Shown here in pieces: positions 16,401-26,200 of a DNA stretch of 64,000 bases (positions are counted from its first letter, which is position 1; each line of letters begins with the position of its first letter). A program made the translations under genes and the position numbers. Location of the stretch: the NCBI GenBank assembly GCA_964568145.1, contig CAZMOZ010000006.1:62001-126000 (forward strand), in the 5' to 3' direction. The notes beneath the pieces were generated by a model. The model ran no database searches and was not told the DNA's origin. It was given only the letters and a program-made list of their open reading frames with translations. The DNA is from DSVZ01 sp964568145. GTDB taxonomy: Bacteria; Verrucomicrobiota; Verrucomicrobiia; Limisphaerales; J093.

Positions 16401-19360
16401 GGAACTGGCGGCTGGGATCGGTGCGGCCCGAGCCGCTGGCGGTGGACACCGGCACCAGCAAGCAGGATTTGATGCTGAGCCTGCAGGTGGAAGGCGACGA
16501 GTGGGACTGCGAAATCGAGTACGCCACCGACCTCTTCGACGCGGCGGCGGTCGAGCGGATGGCGGCACAATGGCGCGAACTGCTCCGCTCGATTGTTGCC
16601 CAGCCCGACGCGCCCATCGGCCACCTGAACCTGCTGCCGGATGAAGAGCGTCAACGCGTGCTGCGCGAGTGGGCCCAGACCGCGCGGGTGTATCCGCGGG
16701 ACAGCGGGGTGCAGGCGCTGTTCGAGGAGCAAGCGCGGCGGCGGCCGGGGGCGGAGGCGGTGGTGGCGGGGGGGGAACGGCTGGGCTACGCGGAGCTGAA
16801 CCGCCGGGCCAACCGTCTGGCGCGGCGTCTGCGCGAACTGGGCGTGGAGCCGGGCACGGCGGTGGCGCTGCACCTGGAGCGCTCGTTCGAGTTTGTGGTG
16901 GCGGCGCTGGCGGTGTTGAAAGCGGGAGGGGCGTACGTGCCGCTGGCTCCGGAGTATCCCCGGGCCCGGCTGCGGTACCTGCTGGCCGACAGCGGGGCGC
17001 GGGTGGTGCTGGGCAGGGGCCCGCCGCCGGCGGGGCTCATCGAAGCGAACAGCGCGTGGCTGGACCTTGGGGCCGAGGCGGCGCGGATCCAGGCGCTGGC
17101 TGATGAAGACCTGGGGTGGCAGGGAACGGGCGCAGCGGTGGCGTACGTGATGTACACCTCCGGCTCGACCGGCCGGCCCAAGGGCGTGGCGGTGCCGCAC
17201 CGGGCGGTGGTGCGCTTGGTGCGGGGCCAGGACTACGCGGAGTTCGGGCCGGGGCAGCGGTTCCTGCTGCTGGCGCCGGTGGCCTTTGACGCCTCGACCT
17301 TCGAGCTGTGGGGGCCGCTCTCGAACGGGGGGACGTGCGTGGTGTACCCGGGGGGGCCGCTGGATCTGGCGCGGTTGGAGGAAGTCATCCGGGCGGAGCG
17401 GATCACCTGCCTGTGGCTGACGGCGGGGTTGTTCAACCAGGTGGTGGACCAGCGGCCGGGCGTGCTGGGGGCAGTGAAACATGTGTTGACCGGCGGCGAG
17501 ACGTTATCGCCGGCGCACGTGGCGCGGGCGCGGGCGCGGTGGCCGGGGTTGAAGCTGACCAACGGGTACGGGCCGACGGAGGGGACGACCTTCACGTGTA
17601 CGCACCGGATCGAGCGGGTGGACGGGCCGGTGCCGATCGGGCGGCCGCTGGCGAACACGCGGTGTTACGTGCTGGACGAGGCGGGGGCGCCGGTGCCGGT
17701 GGGGGTGGCGGGGGAATTGTACATTGGCGGCGATGGGCTGGCGGTGGGGTACGTGAACGACGCGGCGCTGACGGCGGCGAAGTTCGTGCCGGACCGGTTC
17801 TCGGGCGAGGCGGGGGGGCGGTTGTACCGGAGCGGGGACCGGGTGCGGTGGCGGGCGGATGGGGTGCTGGAGTTTTTGGGGCGGCTGGACGGGCAGGTGA
17901 AGCTGCGCGGCTACCGCATCGAACTGGGGGAAGTGGAATTCCACGTGCAACAACACCCGGCCGTGGCGGCGTGCGCGGCCGCGGTGGTGGACGGCGGGCC
18001 GGCGGGGAAGCAACTGGTCGCCTACGTGGTCCCGGCGGCAGACGCGGCCGAAGGCCGGTCGTCATCGTCCGGCGTGACACTCGAAACGCACGTGCGCGCC
18101 TGGCTGAAAGAGCGCTTGCCCGCTCACCTGATTCCATCGCGCGTAGTCGTCCTTCCGGCGTTGCCGCTGGGCCCGAACGGCAAGGTGGACCGCCGGCAAC
18201 TGCCGGCGCCGCCTCTGGAACCCGAACCGGCGGAAGGCGCCAGCGCGTCGCCGACCACGCCGCTTGAGCGGCAACTGGCCGCCATTTGGGAGGAATTGCT
18301 TCAGCGGCGCGGCCTCGGCGTCGCTGACGACTTCTTCGAACTCGGCGGCCATTCGCTGCTGGCGATCCAGGTGTTGAGCCGGGTGCAACGCGAGACGGGG
18401 GTGAACTTCCCGCTGCGACGGTTTTTCGAAGCGCCCACGATCCGGGCGCTGGCGCAAGGCATCCAGGCGGCGACGCGGGAGCACGGAACCAGCCTCGCGC
18501 CGGCTGCGCCCGTGACAGAATCCGGCCCGGTGGTGTTTCTGATAGGCTGGTACCTGGACCTCGAGACGCTCGGGCTCGATCCCCGCCGGCACCGGGTGAT
18601 CCCGTTTCCGGAGTTCGAGAAATCGCCGGAGCAATGCCGGGTCGAGTTCCTGGCCGAGGCGTGTCTGCGGTCGCTGCGCGCCATGCAACCCCGCGGACCT
18701 TACGTCCTGGCGGGGTATTCGATCGCGGGCCTGGTCGCCTTCGAAATGGCCCGGCGGCTCGCGGCGGCGGGCGAACGCGTGCCGCTGGTGGCGGTCATTG
18801 ACACCCGGCCGGCGGGCTGGATTCGGCGCCTCGGGCCGGCGGTGGCCGGCGGGTTGGGCGCGCGACTTGGCCTTTCGTTCCGCAAACAACTGGTCCTGGC
18901 CCGGAGCTGGCTGTACGCGGTGCAAATCGCGCGCGGGCTCGCGTCTGCGGGCTCGCGCGAGCGATTGCCCCGGCTGGACATCGGCTGGAAGCGCGCGAAG
19001 GAACTCTGGAAACGCCCCGAAAAAACCGAGGCCGCCCCCGCGCCGGAGTTGGGCGAACTCCAGAACGGGGAAACCCGGTCGGACCTTGCGCGCGCGCCCG
19101 TCGGCCTGTTCTGGGCGTATTGGTGGATTCACAGCGGCTACCGGCCGCGGCCTTACGACGGCACCGTGGCCCTGTTCACCTCGGAGGAACTGGTCCGCGA
19201 GCGTCCCCAACCAGGACGCGGCTGGGCGCCCTGGGCCCGTTCACTGCGCGAATACGTGATCCCCGGCACCCACCTGAGTTGCCTGACACATCCGGACCGT
19301 GTGCTGGCCGCGAAGTTTGGCGAGTGCCTGGCGGCGCTTGAACAGGAGCAGCTCAAGTGA
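13427..19360 (+). CDS. Two-module nonribosomal peptide synthetase (A-T-C-A-T-TE)
   Basis: This 1977-residue NRPS has A1 (about 22-540), carrier T1 with GGHSL and phosphopantetheine Ser574, a condensation domain (about 630-1060), A2 (1082-1600), T2 with Ser1643 and a type I thioesterase with nucleophile Ser1765 in GYSIAG, an aspartate in IDTRPAG and a histidine near the C-terminus (IPGTHLSCLTHPD). Both A domains contain YTSGSTGRPKG and NGYGPTEGTTF. The binding-pocket code reads DAFWLGGTFK in both, matching the valine code of gramicidin/tyrocidine-type domains. The condensation motif is HHCLIDEWS (766-774), with glutamate where glycine is usual. There is no starter C, epimerase or methylase domain. 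The ATG at 13427 follows GGAGGGGG; a GTG lies nine codons upstream. Inferred product: a Val-Val dipeptide or its diketopiperazine. Confidence 0.93.
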   Translation: MQSAKETVFPPAISPQWPPAAWAQTARVYPRDSGVQALFEEQARRRPGAEAVVAGGERLGYAELNRRANRLARRLRELGVEPGTAVALHLERSFEFVVAALAVLKAGGAYVPLAPEYPRARLRYLLADSGARVVLGRGPPPAGLIEANSAWLDLGAEAARIQALADEDLGWQGTGAAVAYVMYTSGSTGRPKGVAVPHRAVVRLVRGQDYAEFGPGQRFLLLAPVAFDASTFELWGPLSNGGTCVVYPGGPLDLARLEEVIRAERITCLWLTAGLFNQVVDQRPGVLGAVKHVLTGGETLSPAHVARARARWPGLKLTNGYGPTEGTTFTCTHRIERVDGPVPIGRPLANTRCYVLDEAGAPVPVGVAGELYIGGDGLAVGYVNDAALTAAKFVPDRFSGEAGGRLYRSGDRVRWRADGVLEFLGRLDGQVKLRGYRIELGEIETVLAEHPDVKAVVVALQTSRDGDKRLTAFMVGGDGATPTPQSLRRWLAARLPDYMVPSGFVFLDALPLGPNGKVDREALARMPRTGHEATADYVAPRDELERSLTRIWEEVLDTLPVGVHDHFLELGGHSLKALSLVARLGKLLGRDVPLRWIFEHGTVAALAERIKSAGLAGEAEEPAQLAGRRRPLPLSFGQQRLWLLQETLPDPATYNVPAVFRLRGPVDAGRLRACLRAVRARHEVLRTALVGRGEGLAQQVLTIGQAALAWRDLDLRKVSPPRQDAALARALKAEARRPFKLSQAPLWRVLWIVLAGDVRVLAFTFHHCLIDEWSLRLLFSELEALYAAGGDAAAAAGLPGLPVQYADYAVWERRRLTGEFLRRHEAYWREQLQDLLAAGCLPAGAQRPAQRTGRGATFRFRLSGEVPRSLRALAKAEGTSLFATLLAAFQVWLHRCSGQEDVVVGTPVAHRPRLEFQSLVGFCLNTVPVRTRLEGTPGFRQVLARVRETVLDALEHAALPFERIVELAPRGPGRSQTPLHEVMFVMLEEGRWNWRLGSVRPEPLAVDTGTSKQDLMLSLQVEGDEWDCEIEYATDLFDAAAVERMAAQWRELLRSIVAQPDAPIGHLNLLPDEERQRVLREWAQTARVYPRDSGVQALFEEQARRRPGAEAVVAGGERLGYAELNRRANRLARRLRELGVEPGTAVALHLERSFEFVVAALAVLKAGGAYVPLAPEYPRARLRYLLADSGARVVLGRGPPPAGLIEANSAWLDLGAEAARIQALADEDLGWQGTGAAVAYVMYTSGSTGRPKGVAVPHRAVVRLVRGQDYAEFGPGQRFLLLAPVAFDASTFELWGPLSNGGTCVVYPGGPLDLARLEEVIRAERITCLWLTAGLFNQVVDQRPGVLGAVKHVLTGGETLSPAHVARARARWPGLKLTNGYGPTEGTTFTCTHRIERVDGPVPIGRPLANTRCYVLDEAGAPVPVGVAGELYIGGDGLAVGYVNDAALTAAKFVPDRFSGEAGGRLYRSGDRVRWRADGVLEFLGRLDGQVKLRGYRIELGEVEFHVQQHPAVAACAAAVVDGGPAGKQLVAYVVPAADAAEGRSSSSGVTLETHVRAWLKERLPAHLIPSRVVVLPALPLGPNGKVDRRQLPAPPLEPEPAEGASASPTTPLERQLAAIWEELLQRRGLGVADDFFELGGHSLLAIQVLSRVQRETGVNFPLRRFFEAPTIRALAQGIQAATREHGTSLAPAAPVTESGPVVFLIGWYLDLETLGLDPRRHRVIPFPEFEKSPEQCRVEFLAEACLRSLRAMQPRGPYVLAGYSIAGLVAFEMARRLAAAGERVPLVAVIDTRPAGWIRRLGPAVAGGLGARLGLSFRKQLVLARSWLYAVQIARGLASAGSRERLPRLDIGWKRAKELWKRPEKTEAAPAPELGELQNGETRSDLARAPVGLFWAYWWIHSGYRPRPYDGTVALFTSEELVRERPQPGRGWAPWARSLREYVIPGTHLSCLTHPDRVLAAKFGECLAALEQEQLK
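13490..14751 (+). repeat. Perfect 1262-bp direct repeat, copy 1 (A1-domain DNA)
   Basis: This block is identical, as far as I can compare line by line, to 16670-17931 at an offset of 3180 bases. It starts in the residues WAQTARVYPRD ahead of the A domain and ends at RGYRIELGE after motif A8. Both borders are abrupt: the bases on either side are unrelated. Third-codon positions are also identical, which rules out ordinary divergence under selection. Confidence 0.93.
16670..17931 (+). repeat. Perfect 1262-bp direct repeat, copy 2 (A2-domain DNA)
   Basis: This is the second copy of the block at 13490-14751. Here the left border falls inside a natural C-to-A linker (NLLPDEERQRVLREW), while in copy 1 the same residues follow a short non-homologous leader. 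That suggests module 2 was the donor and module 1 the recipient. Confidence 0.93.
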
Positions 19361-20175
19361 ACAGGCCGGAAACCCACGCGCCGCGCGTCCGTTTTCTCCG
19401 CTGGCAGCCAGCCGGCGAAGGCGGCGGGCCGCTTTGCCCCGAAGAACTGCAGGTCTGCTGGGTCGAGGTCAACGAAGCGAACCTCGGCGCGCGCGCGTGG
19501 CTTGAAGATCTGAGCGGCGATGAGCGGCGGCGGGCGGAGCGCTTCCGTTTCGCGGCCCACCGCGATCAGTTCATTCTCGGCCGGGGCGTGTTGCGGCACC
19601 GGCTGGCCGCCGGGTTGGGCTGCGCGCCGCACGAAGTCCGCTTCGTGTACGGCCCGCAAGGCCGGCCGGAGCTGGAGCCAGCGTGGAATCCGGCCGGCGT
19701 GGTCTTCAGCGTGTCGCACGTGCCCGGGCTGGTCGTGCTGGCGTTTGCGCTGCGGCGCCGGCTGGGTGTGGACGTGGAAACCACCCGGCGAGTCGGCGAC
19801 TGGCAGGCGCTGGCTGCGCGGGTGCTTTCCGCGCGGGAACGCCTCGCCCTGGCCGCCTTGCCGCCCGAAGCGCAGACCGTTGGTTTCCTTCGTGCTTGGA
19901 CGATCAAGGAAGCCTGTCTGAAGGCGACCGGACGCGGCTTGACCGATGACCTGGACCGGCTGGAAACCGAGGTGAATCCCGCGCTGCCCGCCCGGCTCCT
20001 GGCTTTGAGCGACACCGCGGACAAGCCGGATCGCTGGACACTGCGCAGCTTCAACCTGGGCGCGGACCGGCTGGCCACGCTGGCCTGGGCGCCGCGGGAA
20101 GCGCCCGCAGTGGGCGGCTCAGACCGAGTTCCCGGCGGCAGGGGCGCGATCCTTCGCTTCCCGCAAGCCGCCTGA
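19357..20175 (+). CDS. Sfp-type 4'-phosphopantetheinyl transferase
   Basis: This 272-residue enzyme transfers the phosphopantetheine arm from CoA to the carrier serines of the NRPS encoded just upstream. The family motifs are LGVDVETTRR (magnesium-binding D-x-E) and WTIKEACLKATGRGL, with the N-terminal FRFAAHRDQFILGRGVLR segment of the Sfp group. It begins with GTG overlapping the NRPS stop by four bases (GTGA), so translation is coupled. The length is that of a full two-lobed Sfp enzyme, not the short AcpS type. It ends 40 bases from the convergent giant-protein gene, and no tailoring, transport or regulatory gene follows. Confidence 0.9.
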   Translation: MNRPETHAPRVRFLRWQPAGEGGGPLCPEELQVCWVEVNEANLGARAWLEDLSGDERRRAERFRFAAHRDQFILGRGVLRHRLAAGLGCAPHEVRFVYGPQGRPELEPAWNPAGVVFSVSHVPGLVVLAFALRRRLGVDVETTRRVGDWQALAARVLSARERLALAALPPEAQTVGFLRAWTIKEACLKATGRGLTDDLDRLETEVNPALPARLLALSDTADKPDRWTLRSFNLGADRLATLAWAPREAPAVGGSDRVPGGRGAILRFPQAA

Positions 20176-20215
20176 CGCCTCCGTTCCGCGCCGCCGCCAG
20201 CGCCTTCCGGCTTGC

Positions 20216-23200
20216 TCAGCCGCGATGTTCCGCCTCGCCGCGCGGACGCGGTTGCAGCAGTTGCAGCAGGACGACGCCGGCGATGAACAGGCCGATCAGC
20301 AGACCCAGCCGCGCGAAGAACGAGGCCGGGCGTTGCGCGGCCGTGGCTTCGAGGGTGATCTTCAAATCCGCCCAGGTGTCCACGGCCAGCGGCCGGGTGA
20401 ACGTGAGCACCCGGCCCTGCTCGGGCACGCTGGCGCGAATGGCCGCCGGGCTGGCCACCGCCGCCTCCTGTTGCTGGATGAGCCGCTCGGCCAGCTTCAA
20501 CTGCACCGCGTTGTCCTCGGCGGTGTTGCGTTCGATGATCTGCTTCGCCTGCAGCTGCGTGTAGTCGAGTTCAACGCCCGGCGCGCCCGCCGGCGGCGCC
20601 ACGGGCTGACCGGTCACGCGCGCCTGCCGGAAATTCAGTCCCACGACGGCCTGCTGCATCTTGAGGTTTTGGAGCTGCACGCGGGCGTCCTCGTTGAAGG
20701 CGGAGTCGTGGGCGGACAGGCCGTAGGCGTTTTTGAAGGCCTGGCGGGCCTGGCGCGTGTTGCCCTGTTCGAGCAGGCGGTTGCCGAGGGAAAGGAACTC
20801 CTCGGCCTGCCGCGTCTGCTCGCGCTGCAACACGGCCTCCTGGCTGATGTAGGTCTGGAGGTCCACCGCCGTGGCCGGGGCCAGGCCGGTCTCCTGGAGT
20901 TGCAGCGTGCCGCCCCAGTCGTCCACCCGCCAGCGGTCGCTGAGATAGACCTGCCAGGTGACGTTTTCGAGCGGCAGGTCGAAGCGCGGACCGGCGAGCG
21001 CGAGGTCCAGCGAACCCGCCCGCGCGCGGCCGGGGCGGCTGGTGTGGAAGAACTCAACCACCAGCGCCTCGTTGCCGCCGGCATGCTGCTCGAGCGGGAT
21101 GAGCACCTGGTCGCCGTCGTTCCACGGCCACACGCTGTTCTGGTTCACGAAGGCGAACCAGAAGCGCGCCTCGCGCGGCAGCCGCAGGTGCAGCAACCGC
21201 TTGTCCCCCGGCACCAGATGCACCCGCGTGTGCGTGAGCATTACGCCGTCGTCGGCGATGACCGACATCAACTCCACGCGGCTCACGCGCGCCGGCAGCA
21301 GGCTGGCGGCCTGGTGACGGTCCAGGCGCACCGGCAGCCGCACCGCCGGCTCGATCAGGCGGAAGGTGTAGTTGGCCGCCGCGGCGGCGATGTCTTTCTG
21401 CAACGCGCGTGGGATCACCTGCCATTCGGTGGGTTGGAGCGCGGTCGGCACGTTTTCGATCCGCGCCTGGAGCCGGCCCGCGGCCTGCACGGTGAGAAAG
21501 CCGCGCTGCAGGTTCACGTCCTGCGCCTGCACGCCGACGATCTCCGTCTCGCCGGCGGTGTCCGGCACCGGCAGGGTGTAGCTGACCTGCAGCAACTGCC
21601 GGCCAATCACGCGGCGGTGCAACTTCACCTCCCAGTCGCGCTCGGTCGCCGGCGCCGCCGCCTCGCTCCGGGCGAAGTCCGCCACCTGGTCGCCGCGGAA
21701 CTGGACGTTCTCGGCCGCCGCGGGCAGCCGCACGCGGAAGCTTTTCACGCCGGTGTTCTCGATGTCGTACTGGAGGTTCGCCAGCACCTTGAGCTGCGCG
21801 TCGCCCACGCTCACGTGCTGGAGGCTGGCCACCTGAATCCAGGCGTCCACCGGCTCGAGGTCGAGCGCCAGGCGCCACGGAGTCTGGAGAAGCCGGAACG
21901 CGAGCACGCCCTTTTGCCGCGCGCCCAGTTGCGCCGGATCGAACTGCACGACACCCTCGCGGTCCGTCACCTGCAGCCGCAGACCCTGCTCCGGCACGAC
22001 CAGCAGTTGGCCGCGCTGCTTGGCGGCCTCGCGGAGGGTCAACTGCGGCACCGCCCAGCCGCGGGCGGCGCGCGCGCCCGGTCCGGCCAGGGTGAGGTTG
22101 AATTGCTGCCGGCCGAGCGTGCGGCCCCTCAAATGCAGCGTCACCACGCGGGCGTCCGGCGTCTTCAACTCCGTCCAGTGGCTGAGCGCGCCGCCGCTGA
22201 GCGATTCCACCTCCATCGTCGCGGGCAGCGGGAAGCTGAGCTTGAACACCCCGGCCCGCGTGATCTCCACCTCCAGCGCCACGGCAAGCAGGACGCGGTC
22301 TTCGCCGAGCGAAAGCGTCTGCTGCGATTCCACGCGCACCTCGGGCTCGACCGGCGAGGTCTTGAGCCGGAGCACCGCGTCCGGATTCGAGTAGCGGAAC
22401 GCGCGGCGCACCGCCAGGCCGGGCACCTGGGCCGACAACGGCTCGAGCGCGGCGGCCGGGAAGTCCTCGAGGTTGATGGCCGCCAGCGGCCCGGCGTCCA
22501 CGTCATCGAGCTGCACCTCGCCGCCGGTGGCGACACCCACCTGGCCCACCTCGCCCGCGGCGCCGCGCACCCGCACCAGCCCGACCGACGTCTGCGAAGG
22601 CAGCGGACCAGCGGCCGTCTGGGACTTGATCAACACCGCGAACGGACGCGCCTGCGCCGGACTCAACTTCACCCGCAGTTGCCGGGTGTCCGGGTCAAAC
22701 CGCCAGACGGAAAGGCCGGGCGCGACCACGTCCGTGATCGCGGCCGGGGCAGGCACGTCGAACACCAGCTCGGCCAGCTCGCCCTGCGCGGGGCGCAATT
22801 GCGCGGTGTGCAAGCCTTCCACCACGCCGCCGCCGGGCACGTACACCTGCGCCCACTCCGCGTAAAACACCGCCGCCTCGCGCCGGGTGTCGCGCTGGCG
22901 CGGCTGCCAGCCGATCCAGGCCTCGCGCGCGACGCGGAGCACCAGCGTGACGACGGTGTTGCTGGCTTGGCCGGCCGGCTCGCGCTGCACGGAGACGGCG
23001 TGCGGCGACACCACGTCCACGTCCAGGCCGGCCACGGTGAGCGTGAGCCGGTTCACCAGACCGGGCGGCACCGGCAGGCGGAAGCCGCGGTTCTCGGGAC
23101 CGGCCGTGACGCGGGTCTGGTACCGGAGCGTGGCCTCCACCCAGCCGTCCCGGGCGGCCACGAGCACCTGCTGGCGGCGGTCCTGCTCGACCACCGGCAC

Positions 23201-26200
23201 CAGCCGCACCGCGTCGGCCGGCGCCTCCACGCCGGTCAACACCCCGGCATCGGTCAGCACGGGCAGCGTTTGTCCCGCCGTGGCCTGCCAGCGAATCCGC
23301 GCCGCGCCGAACACGAAGTCGTCTTCCACGCGCGCTTCCTGGTCCACGCTGGCGGCCATGACCGGCGTGGTCGCGGGAGCCGCCGCGCGCGCCGGCCAGG
23401 CGAGCGGGCCGCCGGCCCCAAGCGCGCTTCCAGCCAGCAGCAACAGACTCACCGCCGTGCTGGGCGCGGGCGAACTCGCGGCTGGCGGCGCCGACCACCA
23501 CCAGCGCAACACCGGGATCAGCACCTGGACGGCAAGGAACAGACACGTCACCCCGGCAAAAAGACCCAGCCCGTCCGGCTGCCGCAATGCGGCCCACGCC
23601 AGCGCCGTCCAGCCCAGGGCCCGCCAGAACGCGCGGGCACGCGGTTGCGTGGTGGCCAGCCCGGCGCCCCACGCCACGAGGGCCAGCAAGGCTGGCCAGA
23701 AGGCAAGCACGCGCGCCCAGACGGGCGTCGGCACCGGCAGGTTCGCGACGTCGACCCGGAGCACGCTTTCCGGTGGTTGCACCGGCGCCACGAAGCGCAT
23801 GCCCGGGTCGGCGACCGTTGTTTCCCGCGACCATTGAATTGCCTGAAGCAGGCAGGCCACGGCCAGCCCGAGCGTAACCAGCGCCAGGACACCGTTGCCC
23901 ATCCGACCCAGCGGGAACCGGCCGCCCGTCGCGGCGGCCAGTGAGCGCCCGAGCAAAACCGCGATGAAGGAAAAACCCAGGGCGGCGAACAGGGCGATCC
24001 GCGCCTGCATGGACCGCGGACCGGACAGCAGTTGGGTCAGCGCGGTGAAGCCGGTCGGCGCGGCGGCCGGCGCGGTGGGTGTGAGCGTCCCACCCCGGAA
24101 ATCCAGCCGGCGGTCGTTGTCCGGGATGAGCCGCCAGTCGGCGAGCAACACCGGCGCGGCCACGGCGGGCGTTTCCAGGGTGAGCCGGCGGGGTCGGGCG
24201 GCGGTGGCGGCGAGCTTCACGATGACTTCGTTCAGCGTGTTCGGGTCGCTGTGCTGGGGCAGAGGAATGAGGTTGGCCCGGTCGTCCTGGACCGGCACCA
24301 CGGCGTTGCTGTTCACCATCACGGACCACAGCGCGGCGCCGGCGGGCAGGATCAGTCGCAAATGCGGCGTGCCCTTGTTTTTCACGAAGTACCGCGCCTC
24401 GGTCACCACCTGGCCCTCGCCGGAAATCCGCGTCGTCAGCGCGGCGCGATCCACCACCTGGCTGAGCATCTCGCCCTGGGCGAAGGGCTGGAGGGCGAGG
24501 GCGAGGTTGAACGGCCGCGCGTTGTAGCGGTAGGCCGCCAGGATGGGCGCGTCGAAGAACAGCCGGTATTCCGGCGGCACCTCGCCGGGCTCGAGCGCGG
24601 TCAGCGAGGCCGAGACGTTCACCGGCCGCACCTGGAACTGATACGTGCTCACCACCACCGTGTAGCCTTGCTCAGACTGCACCTCGAGCGGGCGCGCGCC
24701 CGTGAAGGCGAACTGCTCGCCCTGGCGCTTGAACGGCCGCTCGTACGTCGCCAGCAAGGTGTACGTGCCGGCCACCGGCTGGCTGAGTTCGACCTGGAAA
24801 CCATTGGTCGTCTTCTGCCACCCGCGCACGTTCTTGCCGGTGAACTCGACGTTCGCGTACTCGTCCGACAACTCCAGCCGCAGCACCGACACCGGTGCGC
24901 CGGACACGAGGTAGTTCAGCACCGAACTGCCATACGCGATGCCTTCGCCCACGGAGAACAGGTGAAACGCGTCCACCTGCACGGTCTGCGGCAGCCGCTC
25001 CACGCCCAGCGTGGCTGTCCACGCCGGCTCGCTGATCCGGAACGCCGCCTGGAGCCCCGGCCGCTGGCGCGGGAAGAACGCCGTGGCCAGCTCGGTCAAA
25101 CCTTGCGTGACCGCCGGCGTGAGCCGGAAGCCGGCGTCGGCGGAGACGCCCACGTGGCCGCGCGTGGATTTGGCCGACAGCACCTCGAGGCGCGGCAGCG
25201 CCCAGCCCGGCTCGCGGAAAGCCTCGTTGCGCTCCAGCCGCAGCGTCACCAGTTGCCGGCCGGACACCGGCGCGCCAAAGACGATGCGCACCTGTGACGC
25301 GGACCGGTCGTCCAGCGGCGTGACGAAGTACTCGTTCATGCCGGCCGCCTGCAACACGGCCAGCGTGAAGCCCGCCGGAATCCGCACCCGCAGTTCGCGC
25401 AACGGCGCCTCGCGCACGTCCACCTCGAACTCCGCCTCGATCATCAGCTCCGTTTCGCCGAGGTGATAGGCGAGCAGTTCCGACACCGCCAGCTCGGGCA
25501 GGATGTTGTCGGCCTGGAGGCGCAGGCGGTGGCCGGCGCCGGAGAACCGGTAGGCAAAAACCTGCGTGGCCTGCGCCGGCAGCAGTGCCCGGGCGGCGTC
25601 GGTGGCGGGGATTTGCTCCGGCGAAATCTGCGACAGGCCGTCCGCTTCGAGCACCTCGAGGCGCACCGCGCCCTGGTTGACCACGCGGACAAAGCCGCCG
25701 AACCGCGTGGCACCATCCGGCTCAAGGCGCGTGGCCGCCAACGCCTGCGGAAACACGCCCAGCGGTTGCTGCATCTGCACCGCCAGACTGAAGGTGTCCT
25801 TTTGCGCGGCGTTCAACCGCACCTCCAGCCGGCGCCCGCCCTCGCCGTCCGGCGGCGTCACGTTCCACGCCAGCACGGCCGGGCCTTGCACGCGCGTCAC
25901 CTCCGCCTCGCCGTGCAGGATCAGCGTCAGCCTGCTCAACTCGCCTTGCATCACCCGGAAATCCAGCACCACCGCCTGGCGCATCAGGCCGGGGCTGACC
26001 GCCACCTGGGTCAACGCCTCGGCGGCGTAAAACAACCGGCCTTCCGCCTCCGGCCGGCCTTCCTTCCACGCCAGCCGCACCTGGCCGTCCGGCGGCAGGT
26101 GGCTCACAAACGCCCCGCCCCGGCGCTCCGGCCGCGCGGCGCCGGCAAACCGGAACTGTGTGTCCGCCGGCAAACCCTCGAGCGTGACCGGCAGGGCCGC

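Noticed and set aside
13490..17931. The 1262-bp repeat as an insertion sequence
   Set aside because: It encodes only adenylation-domain residues in frame, has no terminal inverted repeats and no transposase.
20225..23944. 1239-codon plus-strand open frame across the giant-protein gene
   Set aside because: The composition is dominated by His/Arg/Gln and lacks any domain. The minus-strand frame has a signal peptide, membrane helices and operon spacing.
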